DNA from: Hominenteromicrobium gallistercoris
Lineage (GTDB): Bacteria; Bacillota; Clostridia; Oscillospirales; Acutalibacteraceae
NCBI GenBank assembly: GCA_019119145.1
Contig: DWXR01000124.1
Coordinates: 1-22,149, forward strand
Length of the DNA stretch: 22,149 nt
Direction of reading: 5' to 3'
Each line of letters opens with the position of its first letter. The stretch's first letter is position 1. A program made the position numbers and the translations under genes. This document shows positions 13,890-21,009 of this stretch, piece by piece. The notes below the pieces were generated by a model. That model saw only the letters and a program-made list of their open reading frames with translations, searched no databases and was not told the origin of the DNA.

Positions 13890-14936
13890 ATGCAGTATAC
13901 AAAACTCGGCAATTCGGATTTGAAGGTCTCGCGCATCTGCATGGGGTGCATGGGCTTCGGCGACGCGAAGGACGGCCAGCACAGCTGGACGCTGGACGAG
14001 GCGCATTCCCGCGAGATCATCAAGCGCGGACTGGAGCTCGGCGTGAATTTCTTCGATACCGCCATCGGCTACCAGAGCGGCACGAGCGAGCAGTATGTGG
14101 GCCGCGCGGTCCGGGACTTCGCAAAGCGCGAGGATGTGGTGGTGGCCACGAAGTTCCTGCCGCGCACCCCGGATGAAATCGCTGCCGGGGTGACAGGCCG
14201 GCAGCACATCGAGCAGATGGTCAACACCAGCCTGAAGAATCTGGGGCTCGACTATATCGACCTGTATATCTATCACATGTGGGATTACGAGACGCCGCTC
14301 TGGGACATCATGGACGGGCTCAACCGCGTGGTGCAGGCGGGCAAGGTGCGGTACATCGGCATCTCCAACTGCTTCGCCTACCAGCTCGCCAAGGCCAATG
14401 CGCTGGCGGAAAAAGAGGGCTTTCAGAAGTTCGTCTCGATTCAGGGGCACTACAACCTGATCTTCCGCGAGGAGGAGCGCGAGATGGCGAAGCTCTGCGC
14501 CGAGGACAACATCGCGATGACGCCGTACAGCGCGCTCGCCGGCGGCCGGCTCTCCAAGCACCCGGGCGAGACCTCCAAGCGTTTGGAAGAGGACAGCTAT
14601 GCCCGGTTCAAGTACGACGCGACCGCCGAGCAGGACGCGGTCGTTATCAGCAGGGTCGCGGAGCTGGCGGAAAGGCGCGGCGTATCCATGACCGAGATCT
14701 CGCTGGCATGGCTGCTCACCAAGGTGACCGCGCCGGTGGTGGGCGCAACGAAGCTGCACCACATCGAGGGCGCGGCAAAGGCGGTGGAGCTTGCGCTGAC
14801 GCCGGAGGAGTGCGCTTATCTGGAGGAGCCCTATGTTCCGCATAAGCTCGTGGGCGTGATGGCGCAGAACACCCCGGCCGCCGCAAAACAGCAGCATGTG
14901 TGGAGCACCGGCAGCCAGAAAATCGAAAAGGCGTAA
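13890..14936 (+). CDS. Aldo/keto reductase (YajO-like)
   Basis: This complete 348-residue reductase has the start MQYTKLGNSDLKVSRICMGC, typical of the AKR branch that includes YajO and YhdN-type enzymes. The tetrad is D56 and Y61 (FFDTAIGYQSG), K88 (VATKFLPR) and H129 (YIYHMWDYE). The cofactor loop APVVGATKLHHIEGA is intact. The ribosome binding site is AAGGAGG about 8 bases before the ATG. It is monocistronic: its own promoter lies 90 bases upstream and a 12-bp terminator follows. It is divergently controlled with the CMD gene. The substrate is unknown; YajO-type enzymes reduce varied carbonyls. Confidence 0.93.
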   Translation: MQYTKLGNSDLKVSRICMGCMGFGDAKDGQHSWTLDEAHSREIIKRGLELGVNFFDTAIGYQSGTSEQYVGRAVRDFAKREDVVVATKFLPRTPDEIAAGVTGRQHIEQMVNTSLKNLGLDYIDLYIYHMWDYETPLWDIMDGLNRVVQAGKVRYIGISNCFAYQLAKANALAEKEGFQKFVSIQGHYNLIFREEEREMAKLCAEDNIAMTPYSALAGGRLSKHPGETSKRLEEDSYARFKYDATAEQDAVVISRVAELAERRGVSMTEISLAWLLTKVTAPVVGATKLHHIEGAAKAVELALTPEECAYLEEPYVPHKLVGVMAQNTPAAAKQQHVWSTGSQKIEKA

Positions 14937-14953
14937 AAGACCGTGAAAACGAA

Positions 14954-14990
14954 GAGAGGATTTGCCTGTTGCAAATCCTCTCGCTTGTTT
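14954..14990. terminator. Bidirectional terminator
   Basis: GAGAGGATTTGC (14954-14965) pairs perfectly with GCAAATCCTCTC (14971-14982) around a CTGTT loop. GCTTGTTT follows on the plus strand, and TTCGTTTT follows on the minus strand. It sits between the converging reductase and udg genes. Confidence 0.8.
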
Positions 14991-15017
14991 ATGGCAGTTG
15001 GTTATCGCCGCGCACCG

Positions 15018-15614
15018 TCATTCCGGGGCGTTGTCGTAGGTCTTCGCGACGTCGAGCCGGAGCTCGTCGATCTTCTCGCGCAGCTTCAGGAAATCCTCGA
15101 AAGCGGCGGGCTTCTGGTTCGGGTTGCGCAGAAGCGCGGCGGGGTGGAGCGTCGCCATCATCAGGGTGCCGTTCTTTTCAAAGAACTGGCCGTGCTCGCG
15201 CGTGATTTTCATATCGGGCTTGATGATGCGCATCGCCGCGATGCGGCCGAGGCAGACGATGATTTTCGGGCGGATCAGCGCCACCTGGTTGCGCAGCCAG
15301 CCGATACAGGCCTCCTGCTCCTCGGGCAGCGGGTCGCGGTTCTTCGGCGGGCGGCATTTGACGATGTTCGCGATGTAGACGTTCGTTTTGCGGTCCAGGT
15401 CGACGGCGGCGAGCATCTTGTCGAGCAGCTGTCCGCCGCGGCCGACGAACGGCTCGCCCTGCAGGTCCTCGTTTTCGCCCGGGCCCTCGCCGATGAACAT
15501 GACCTTGGAACGCGGATTTCCAACGCCGACGACCACGTTCGTGCGCGTCTCGCACAGGCCGCACCGGCGGCAGTTGAGACAGTTTTCCCTGAGCTCTTCG
15601 AAATTATCAAACAT
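15018..15614 (-). CDS. udg: Type-4 (Fe-S) uracil-DNA glycosylase
   Basis: This 198-residue enzyme removes uracil from DNA in base excision repair. Motif GEGPGENED (about residues 43-51) binds uracil, and HPAALLRNP near residue 160 is the second active-site motif. Four cysteines in the family spacing (C15-x2-C18, C87, C103) would bind a 4Fe-4S cluster. ATG 15614 is chosen because GGAGG precedes it at 8 bases; an in-frame ATG at 15632 overlaps the region before that site. A TATAAT -10 box lies at 15653-15658 on the minus strand. Length and motifs are complete. Confidence 0.92.
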   Translation of the reverse strand: MFDNFEELRENCLNCRRCGLCETRTNVVVGVGNPRSKVMFIGEGPGENEDLQGEPFVGRGGQLLDKMLAAVDLDRKTNVYIANIVKCRPPKNRDPLPEEQEACIGWLRNQVALIRPKIIVCLGRIAAMRIIKPDMKITREHGQFFEKNGTLMMATLHPAALLRNPNQKPAAFEDFLKLREKIDELRLDVAKTYDNAPE

Positions 15615-15652
15615 CCTGTGGCCTCCATGCATGAAACTCGTATTTTACAGTC

Positions 15653-15658
15653 ATTATA
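15653..15658 (-). promoter_or_regulatory. -10 box of udg
   Basis: A perfect TATAAT lies on the minus strand 39 bases before the start codon; the -35 is poor. Confidence 0.4.
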
Positions 15659-15691
15659 GCATAAACCGGCAAAAAAACATAGCCTTTTATA

Positions 15692-15720
15692 TTGTAATTT
15701 TGCCGTCTGCGTAGTAGAAT
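15692..15720 (+). promoter_or_regulatory. Promoter of pduL
   Basis: TTGTAA (15692-15697) and TAGAAT (15715-15720) are 17 bases apart. Confidence 0.6.
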
Positions 15721-15754
15721 ATAGGTGAAAACTAGGAAAGGCTAGGTACATAAA

Positions 15755-16324
15755 ATGAAAATCATGGTTGAAACCTCCGCGCGCCACCTCCATGTGACGG
15801 ATGCGGATCTCAAGGCGCTCTTCGGCGAAAACGCCGTGCTCTCCAACAAGAAGGATCTCTCCCAGCCCGGCCAGTTCGCGACGAACGAGAAGGTCGAGGT
15901 CATCGGCCCGAAGGGCTCGCTCGTCATGTCCATCCTCGGCCCGACGCGTCCGGAGACGCAGGTTGAGGTCGCGCTGACCGACGCCCGCAAGCTCGGCATC
16001 ACCGCGCCGATCCGCGAGTCCGGCGATCTCGAGGGCACGCCCGGATGTACGCTGAAGGGACCGGCCGGCGAGGTCGTCATCGAGAAGGGCGTCATCGCGG
16101 CGAAGCGCCACATCCACTTCAACGTCGAGGAAGCGGCGGAGGCCGGCGTCGTCGACAAGCAGATCGTCTCCGTGAAGGTCGGCAAGGAAGGCGAGCGCAG
16201 CGTGATCTTCGGCGACGTCGTCGTGCGCGTCAGCCCGAAGTATGCGGCGGCCATGCACATCGACACCGACGAGTCGAACGCGGCGGCGCTCAACGGCACC
16301 GTGGACGGCGAAATCATCAAATAA
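15755..16324 (+). CDS. pduL: PduL-type phosphate acyltransferase (phosphotransacylase)
   Basis: This 189-residue zinc enzyme interconverts acyl-CoA and acyl phosphate (propanoyl or acetyl), linking CoA thioesters to ATP formation through a kinase. Two PduL beta-barrel domains are visible. Zinc-binding histidines are in SARHLHVT near the N-terminus, in AAKRHIHFN in the middle and in AAMHIDTDESNAA at the end. It lacks the N-terminal amphipathic helix that sends PduL into bacterial microcompartments, and no shell gene is nearby, so it is probably cytosolic, serving as the cell's phosphotransacetylase. Start ATG 15755 follows an AAGG site. It stands alone between its promoter and a terminator. 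Confidence 0.92.
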   Translation: MKIMVETSARHLHVTDADLKALFGENAVLSNKKDLSQPGQFATNEKVEVIGPKGSLVMSILGPTRPETQVEVALTDARKLGITAPIRESGDLEGTPGCTLKGPAGEVVIEKGVIAAKRHIHFNVEEAAEAGVVDKQIVSVKVGKEGERSVIFGDVVVRVSPKYAAAMHIDTDESNAAALNGTVDGEIIK

Positions 16325-16345
16325 TTTTTCCGAACAGGGAAAGGG

Positions 16346-16379
16346 AAAAGGCGCGCAGCTTTCACTGCACGCCTTTTTT
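16346..16379 (+). terminator. Intrinsic terminator after pduL
   Basis: AAAAGGCG-C-GCAG pairs with CTGC-A-CGCCTTTT around a short loop (one mismatch), followed by a T run ending at 16379. Confidence 0.8.
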
Positions 16380-16438
16380 GTATGCTTTGATCCGGGCGAA
16401 AGTCGGCCGGAAACCGGCCGCGCAGCCCCGGGCGCCGC

Positions 16439-16846
16439 TCAGACGCCCTTGTAGGCGCGGTAGCGGGCGAGCACGTCGCGGTCGTTGTCGTAGGTGATCA
16501 GCGCCGCCGCGTCGTCGGGCGCGGCCCAGCGAATACCGGTTATCTCTTCAACCGGTATTTTTTCATCGCCGCCCGTGAGCTCGGCCGCAAAATAGATGAC
16601 GTCCTTCATCACGCCGGGCTTCGGCGAGTACGTGACGACCGTGCGGAAATTCGTGTCGAGCGTGACGGAGAGGCCGGTTTCCTCGCGGATCTCGCGCAGC
16701 GCCGTCTCCGCCTCCGTTTCATTGTTTTCCACATGGCCCTTCGGAAAGCCCCAATGGCCGCCACTGGCATGGCAGACCAAAAGAACCTCACAGCCTGCAT
16801 CCGTCTGCCGCGCGATGACCGCGCCGCAGGAAATTTCTTTTTTCAA
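16439..16846 (-). CDS. Nudix hydrolase (diadenosine-polyphosphate hydrolase-like)
   Basis: This 135-residue protein has a complete Nudix box, GHVENNETEAETALREIREE followed by TGL, matching GX5EX7REUXEEXGU. The upstream HWGFPKGHVE is typical of small MutT/Ap4A-type enzymes that clean up nucleotide by-products. The start is TTG (16844-16846) followed by KKEISCGAVI, with AAAAGGAGG eight bases upstream. It lies 62 bases downstream of galM on the same strand and is probably the last gene of the glcK-galM operon. The plus strand of this gene contains a terminator hairpin at 16532-16563. Confidence 0.9.
   Translation of the reverse strand: MKKEISCGAVIARQTDAGCEVLLVCHASGGHWGFPKGHVENNETEAETALREIREETGLSVTLDTNFRTVVTYSPKPGVMKDVIYFAAELTGGDEKIPVEEITGIRWAAPDDAAALITYDNDRDVLARYRAYKGV
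16532..16563 (+). terminator. Terminator-like hairpin inside the opposite-strand Nudix gene
   Basis: AATACCGGTT (16532-16541) pairs perfectly with AACCGGTATT (16550-16559) across 8 bases and ends in six T on the plus strand. On the minus strand there is no T run after the hairpin. It could stop plus-strand read-through from pduL without affecting the Nudix gene. Confidence 0.5.
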
Positions 16847-16908
16847 GGGAATAGCCTCCTTTTCTGCAATCGGGAAAGGGCCGCCGGACCGGCAGCCCTT
16901 TCCTCCGT

Positions 16909-17958
16909 TTATCGCACGGAAAATTTATAGATCGTTTTGGATTCGAACGCTTCGCCGGGCTCCAGATAGCGGAACGGGAAGTTTTCGTGGTGGACGGAAT
17001 CCGGATAGAACTGCGTTTCCAGGCAGAAAGCGCCGTGCGGGATCATCGGGCTGCCGTCCTTGTTTTTGGTTGTGCCGTTCGTGCGGTTCGCCGTGAAAAG
17101 CTGCACGCCGGGCATGTCGGAATACACGGTCATCACGCGGCCCGTCTCCGGCTCGTACGCCTCGGCGATCTCGCGCAGCCCCGTGCCGTCCGCACAGAAG
17201 TTGTGGTCGAAGCCGCCGCAGAGCTGGATCAGATGGTCGTCCGCGTCGATGTCCCGGCCGATGGCCTTGGGTGCGGTGAAGTCGAGCGGCGTGCCCGCGA
17301 CGGGCAGCAGCGTGCCGGTCGGGATCAGGTCGTCGGTCACGGCCGTGACGTGCGCGGCGTTGATTTTCAGCACGGTCGAGAGCACGTCCTTCGAGCCGTC
17401 CGCCTTCAGGTTGAAGAAGCTGTGGTTCGTCGGGTTGAAGACCGTCTTCTTGTCCGTCGCGCCGCGGTAGGCGATTTCCACCGCGTTGTCCGCCGTCAGC
17501 GTGTACTGCACCTCGACGCGCAGCGTGCCGGGGTAGTTCTCGTCGCCGTCGGGGCTCACGTGCGCGAAGGTGATGGAGGGCGCGTCGCCGTCCTGCGTTT
17601 CCTTCACGTCGAAGAGCACCTGATGGTAGCCGCCGCGGCCGCCGTGCAGCGTGTTTTCGCCGTCGTTTTTGTCGAGCGCGTAAGTGACGCCGTCGATCGT
17701 CAGCGAAGCGCCGCCGATGCGATTCGCGTAGCGGCCGACAAAGGTGCCCTGAAAGTTCGGGCCGAGGTATTCCTCAAGCGTCGCATGGCCGAGCACGACG
17801 TCGCCGAAGCGGCCGTCCCGGTCCGGCGTGAGCAGGCGCAGGATGCGGCAGCCGTAAGGCGTGACGGTCAGCGCCGTGCCCGCCGCGTTTTTCAGCGTGT
17901 AGGCGGAGACCTCCGCGCCGTTCGGCAGCGTTCCGAATACGGAGCAGGTGAGGGACAT
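16909..17958 (-). CDS. galM: Aldose 1-epimerase (mutarotase)
   Basis: This 349-residue enzyme interconverts alpha and beta anomers of glucose or galactose. Family features are VTPYGCRILRL, GRYANRIGGA, ENTLHGG (catalytic His region), NPTNHSFFNL (second catalytic His), GGFDHNFC, PGVQLFTAN, and CLETQFYPDSVHH with the catalytic glutamate. Start and length are normal. It begins 6 bases after the glucokinase stop, so the two are translated from one message. Together they prepare sugar for glycolysis: the mutarotase supplies the anomer that the kinase phosphorylates. A GC-rich hairpin with GGAAAGGG/CCCTTTCC arms (16873-16903) lies between it and the Nudix gene. Confidence 0.94.
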   Translation of the reverse strand: MSLTCSVFGTLPNGAEVSAYTLKNAAGTALTVTPYGCRILRLLTPDRDGRFGDVVLGHATLEEYLGPNFQGTFVGRYANRIGGASLTIDGVTYALDKNDGENTLHGGRGGYHQVLFDVKETQDGDAPSITFAHVSPDGDENYPGTLRVEVQYTLTADNAVEIAYRGATDKKTVFNPTNHSFFNLKADGSKDVLSTVLKINAAHVTAVTDDLIPTGTLLPVAGTPLDFTAPKAIGRDIDADDHLIQLCGGFDHNFCADGTGLREIAEAYEPETGRVMTVYSDMPGVQLFTANRTNGTTKNKDGSPMIPHGAFCLETQFYPDSVHHENFPFRYLEPGEAFESKTIYKFSVR

Positions 17959-17964
17959 TTCGGA

Positions 17965-18930
17965 TTATTCCTCCTCCTGCTTGCCGAGCAGCGCCGCGCC
18001 GATGATGCCCGCGTCGTTGCCGAGCTGTGCGCGGACGATCTTCGTCTTCTTCGTGGAGTTCATCGCGTACTGCTGCGCGTCCACATACTCGCGGACCGGC
18101 GCGAGGAGCGTCTCGCCCTCGTTGCAGATGCCGCCGCCGATGCAGAGGATGTCCGGCTGGAAGATGTTGATCATGTCGGTGAGGCCGACGGAGAGGTACT
18201 TGATGTACTCGTCCACGATCGCCTTGCCGACCGGGTCGCCTGCACGCATCGCGTCAAAAGCGGTTCTGCCGTTGACCTTGCTGATGTCGCCGTCGACGAG
18301 CGTCCACACCGGGGAGTCCTTCGGGGCGTCCTGCATGTGGTTCTTGGTCGTGTTGATCAGGCCGGTCGCGGAGCCGTAGGTCTCCCAGCAGCCGTGTCTG
18401 CCGCAGGTGCAGGGGCGGCCGTCCACAACGATGACCGTGTGGCCGATCTCGCCGCCGGCGAAGTTGCTGCCGGAATAGATCTTGTGGTTGATGATGATGC
18501 CGCCGCCGAGGCCGGTGCCCAGCGTGACGGCGATCGCGTTGTCGGCGCCTGCGAGCGCGCCGGCCTGGTACTCGCCGTAAGCCGCCGCGTTGGCATCGTT
18601 CTCAAGGATGACGAGCTTGCCGTTCGTGCGGTCGGCGATCATCTCGCGCAGCTTGAGGTTCTTGAAGTACAGGTTGTTGGAGAACTCGATGATGCCGGTC
18701 GCGCGGTTGACGGTGCCGGGGCAGCCGATGCCGATCCACGGCACGTCGTCGAGCGTGAGGTTGGCCTTGCCGAGCGCCTCGTGGCAGACCTCGACGATCT
18801 TATCGCAGAAAACCTCTTCCGAGCAGGGGACCGGCGTCTTCTGGGACGCCTTTGCGATAATTGCGTTGTTTTCATCGACGACGCCGACGGCGATGTTGGT
18901 GCCGCCTACGTCTACGCCAAGATAATACAT
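17965..18930 (-). CDS. glcK: ROK-family glucokinase
   Basis: This 321-residue sugar kinase phosphorylates glucose with ATP. The phosphate-binding motif is GVDVGGTNIAVG at the N-terminus, the catalytic aspartate is in ENDANAAAYGEY, and the ATP-site loop is TLGTGLGGGII. The ROK zinc motif (GHTVIV...CTCGRHGCWETYGS) is complete. There is no N-terminal helix-turn-helix, so it is a kinase, not a repressor. ATG 18930 follows AAAGGAG. It is the first gene of the glcK-galM(-nudix) operon, with a promoter at 18997-19026. Confidence 0.94.
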   Translation of the reverse strand: MYYLGVDVGGTNIAVGVVDENNAIIAKASQKTPVPCSEEVFCDKIVEVCHEALGKANLTLDDVPWIGIGCPGTVNRATGIIEFSNNLYFKNLKLREMIADRTNGKLVILENDANAAAYGEYQAGALAGADNAIAVTLGTGLGGGIIINHKIYSGSNFAGGEIGHTVIVVDGRPCTCGRHGCWETYGSATGLINTTKNHMQDAPKDSPVWTLVDGDISKVNGRTAFDAMRAGDPVGKAIVDEYIKYLSVGLTDMINIFQPDILCIGGGICNEGETLLAPVREYVDAQQYAMNSTKKTKIVRAQLGNDAGIIGAALLGKQEEE

Positions 18931-18996
18931 AATACGAACTCCTTTGATTTGATATTGCCCGGAAAGCCGCTGACACGCCCCCGGTTATTTATTAAC

Positions 18997-19026
18997 AGTA
19001 TACAATAAAACGGGGGAGTTTGTAAA
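18997..19026 (-). promoter_or_regulatory. Promoter of the glcK operon
   Basis: On the minus strand TTTACA (19021-19026) and TATACT (18997-19002) are 18 bases apart. CCCCCG (18978-18983) and CGGGGG (19011-19016) form an inverted repeat spanning the -10 box, a possible operator. Confidence 0.65.
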
Positions 19027-19069
19027 TGCAAAACCGCAAAAAAATTGCAGGATTTTCCGCCGGTTTGAC

Positions 19070-19098
19070 TTGATTTTGAAAGGCGGATATGCTATCAT
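19070..19098 (+). promoter_or_regulatory. Promoter of tRNA-Leu
   Basis: TTGATT (19070-19075) and TATCAT (19093-19098) are 17 bases apart. The tRNA starts 15 bases after the -10. Confidence 0.6.
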
Positions 19099-19113
19099 AT
19101 CTTAGTTAACCGC

Positions 19114-19200
19114 GCCGCTATGGTGGAATTGGCAGACACAAGGGACTTAAAATCCCTCGATGGAGACATCGTACCGGTTCGACCCCGGTTAGCGGCACCA
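19114..19200 (+). tRNA. tRNA-Leu, anticodon UAA
   Basis: This 87-base class II tRNA has acceptor arms GCCGCTA (19114-19120) and TAGCGGC (19190-19196). The anticodon stem is AGGGA/TCCCT, with loop CTTAAAA and anticodon TAA (19148-19150). It has the long variable arm typical of Leu, a GGTTCGACC T-arm, and an encoded CCA at 19198-19200. Confidence 0.95.
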
Positions 19201-19238
19201 GTCGAGAGCCTCGACGCGCAAGTCGCGTTCGGGGCTTT
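19201..19238 (+). repeat. 38-bp direct repeat, copy 1, abutting the tRNA CCA
   Basis: It is identical to 19395-19432. It begins with the palindrome GTCGAG-AGC-CTCGAC and can fold, from AGCC to GGCT, into a stem of about 12 bp with one bulge. It is followed by TTTCGCTTTG and probably serves as the tRNA terminator. Confidence 0.8.
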
Positions 19239-19394
19239 CGCTTTGCTCCGGCTTTTTCCCCGCGCTTGCGGCGGGTTCCGGTTTGTCAGCGCTTCCCGGA
19301 CTGAGCCCGGACGCAGTCCGCGTCCAAGGCGCAGCCTTTTCTTTTGCCTTATCGCTCGCGCTGATGGCGCGCAGCTGTTCGTCGGCGGTTCCGA

Positions 19395-19432
19395 GTCGAG
19401 AGCCTCGACGCGCAAGTCGCGTTCGGGGCTTT
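19395..19432 (+). repeat. 38-bp direct repeat, copy 2
   Basis: This is an exact second copy, followed by a longer T run (to 19435), making it the better terminator. The 156 bases between the copies are GC-rich, contain several short palindromes, and show no gene that I can support. Nothing further is seen up to the next ribosome binding site at 19573. Confidence 0.8.
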
Positions 19433-19586
19433 TTTCTGCGGCTTTGCCCGCGCCGCTTTTGCCTGCCGCGGCCGGTGCGGGGGAAAGGGGAGAAAATCGG
19501 GGCGGGGCCTCTTGAAAAGCCGCGCGGTTTGGGCTATACTGGAAACCGGCCGGCCAGGGGCCGGCTTGATTCAGGAGGCGAAGACA

Positions 19587-20792
19587 ATGCAGAAATTTGT
19601 ACAGTGGATGAAAACGCATAAGCCGCAGACAGCGGCGATTGCGGTTGTGATTATTATTGCGATTGCTGCGGCTGTTGCGGCGGGGCTCGGCCTGTTCTCG
19701 GCGCAGCCGCAGGCGGGCGGGGAATCCTCCGCGCCGGAAGCATCGGCGTCGCCGTCGCCGTCGGCGGAGCCGGAAGCGAAAGAGGTGGAGGTCACCCTCG
19801 AGATCACGGCGGACGACGGGTGGAGCGAAAAGGCCATGCCGGCGATCGTCCACATCAAGGGCGCGGACAAGGCGAACGCGGACGTCGACTTCTACCACGC
19901 CATAATGCCGGATGCTGACGGAAACCGGGGCGCTTCGAGCGTGAAGCTCAAGGCGGGCAAATACACCGTGACATTCATCAGCCCCATCGTCCGGGATGGC
20001 GACGACTATGCGGTCTATGAGACGGGCGACGCGAAGGAGATCACGGTCGACGCGTCGGGCGCGCTTTCGGTGGACTGCGCGATGGAGCGCGTCCCGGCCG
20101 ACAAGGTGACGGACGAAATGCTGCAGGCGCTCGAGGAGCAGATCCGCAATGCGGTGGAGAAGGGCGACGAGAGCCTGCAGGGCGAAAACGGCGAGGCGAT
20201 CCTCGACGCGCTGGAGCCCGCGGCGGAGAGCAGCAAGCCGCAGGCCACGAAAGCGCCCGAAAAGGACGACGGGAAAGCGGAGTCGAGCCGTGCGTCCGAG
20301 GCGGACAACACGCAGGAGAGCAGCGCGGGCGGGAGCCAGAGCGGCGGCACGGGTACGCCCGGCGGCTCGAGTTCCAGCGGCTCGAACTCCGGCAGTCAGA
20401 GCGGCGGATCTTCCGGCAGTACGGGCGGCAGCACGGGCGGCGGTGCGGACGAGCCCTCGCAGCCGGCGCACGTCCACCAGTGGAAGGACCACACCGCGAC
20501 CCGGGAGGTCTGGGTGGAGAATCTGGTGGAGGTGCCGGACTATGAGATACAGCAGATTCCCGTAGGCACGACATATATTTTCGCATATGACGGCTATACG
20601 ACGAGTGACATAAACGCTGCAAAAGAACACGCTAAAGAACTTTTACGTGCGGGCGTACCAGATAACTATCGTATGGAGACCATCTACGAAGAACAGCAGG
20701 TGCAGGTCGGCTCCCATCAGGAGGACCAGGGCTGGTACGAGACGGAGACCTACGTGGACTACCAGTACTGCGACTGCGGCGCGATCCGCTGA
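19587..20792 (+). CDS. Membrane-anchored surface protein with Ser/Gly linker, unknown function
   Basis: This 401-residue protein has a short cytoplasmic start (MQKFVQWMKTHK), one membrane segment (about residues 15-37, AIAVVIIIAIAAAVAAGLGL) and no lipobox. Outside, a Pro/Ser/Ala stretch leads to a beta-rich domain (about 65-170, EVEVTLEITADDGWSEKAMP to VDCAMERV). An acidic helical part and a long low-complexity Ser/Gly/Thr linker follow (about 235-290). The C-terminal domain starts HVHQW, is rich in E-V-Q-Y pairs and ends in CDCGAIR, a short module seen at the end of several Firmicutes surface proteins. ATG 19587 follows AGGAGG. A stretch around 20545-20690 is visibly AT-richer than the rest. 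Confidence 0.85.
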   Translation: MQKFVQWMKTHKPQTAAIAVVIIIAIAAAVAAGLGLFSAQPQAGGESSAPEASASPSPSAEPEAKEVEVTLEITADDGWSEKAMPAIVHIKGADKANADVDFYHAIMPDADGNRGASSVKLKAGKYTVTFISPIVRDGDDYAVYETGDAKEITVDASGALSVDCAMERVPADKVTDEMLQALEEQIRNAVEKGDESLQGENGEAILDALEPAAESSKPQATKAPEKDDGKAESSRASEADNTQESSAGGSQSGGTGTPGGSSSSGSNSGSQSGGSSGSTGGSTGGGADEPSQPAHVHQWKDHTATREVWVENLVEVPDYEIQQIPVGTTYIFAYDGYTTSDINAAKEHAKELLRAGVPDNYRMETIYEEQQVQVGSHQEDQGWYETETYVDYQYCDCGAIR

Positions 20793-20852
20793 ACCGGCGC
20801 GGGCGCGGAACGCGCGTCTGCCGTTTCAAATTTCCATTTCACCAAAATAAAA

Positions 20853-20898
20853 GCGGGCGTTGCTCTTTTTCATGGAGTTTCGCCCGCCTCTTGTTTTT
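20853..20898 (+). terminator. Intrinsic terminator after the surface protein
   Basis: GCGGGCG (20853-20859) pairs with CGCCCGC (20881-20887), followed by CTCTTGTTTTTT. Confidence 0.75.
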
Positions 20899-21009
20899 TG
20901 GGGCGGCCTGCGCTAAGATGAAACTGGAACCCGGCCCGCAGGGCTGCCGCACAGGAAGCGGCGTTTACGGCGCAGGGCGGGGGGCGCAAAACAAGGAGTG
21001 TGGATTGAA

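Noticed and set aside
16987..19008. Very long open frame (673 codons) on the plus strand
   Set aside because: It lies antisense to galM and glcK, both of which have complete family motifs, ribosome binding sites and a promoter. The frame is open only because of GC-rich codon structure.
19201..19432. Direct repeats after a tRNA as attachment sites of an integrated element
   Set aside because: Attachment duplications normally include the 3' end of the tRNA itself. Here the repeat starts after CCA, and only 156 bases lie between the copies, with no integrase.
19201..19432. CRISPR array
   Set aside because: There are only two repeat copies, the spacer of 156 bases is far too long, and no cas genes are present.
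19095..20630. 511-codon open frame on the minus strand crossing tRNA-Leu
   Set aside because: It overlaps a tRNA, the direct repeats and the well-supported surface protein. Its sequence over the tRNA is a known type of spurious translation.
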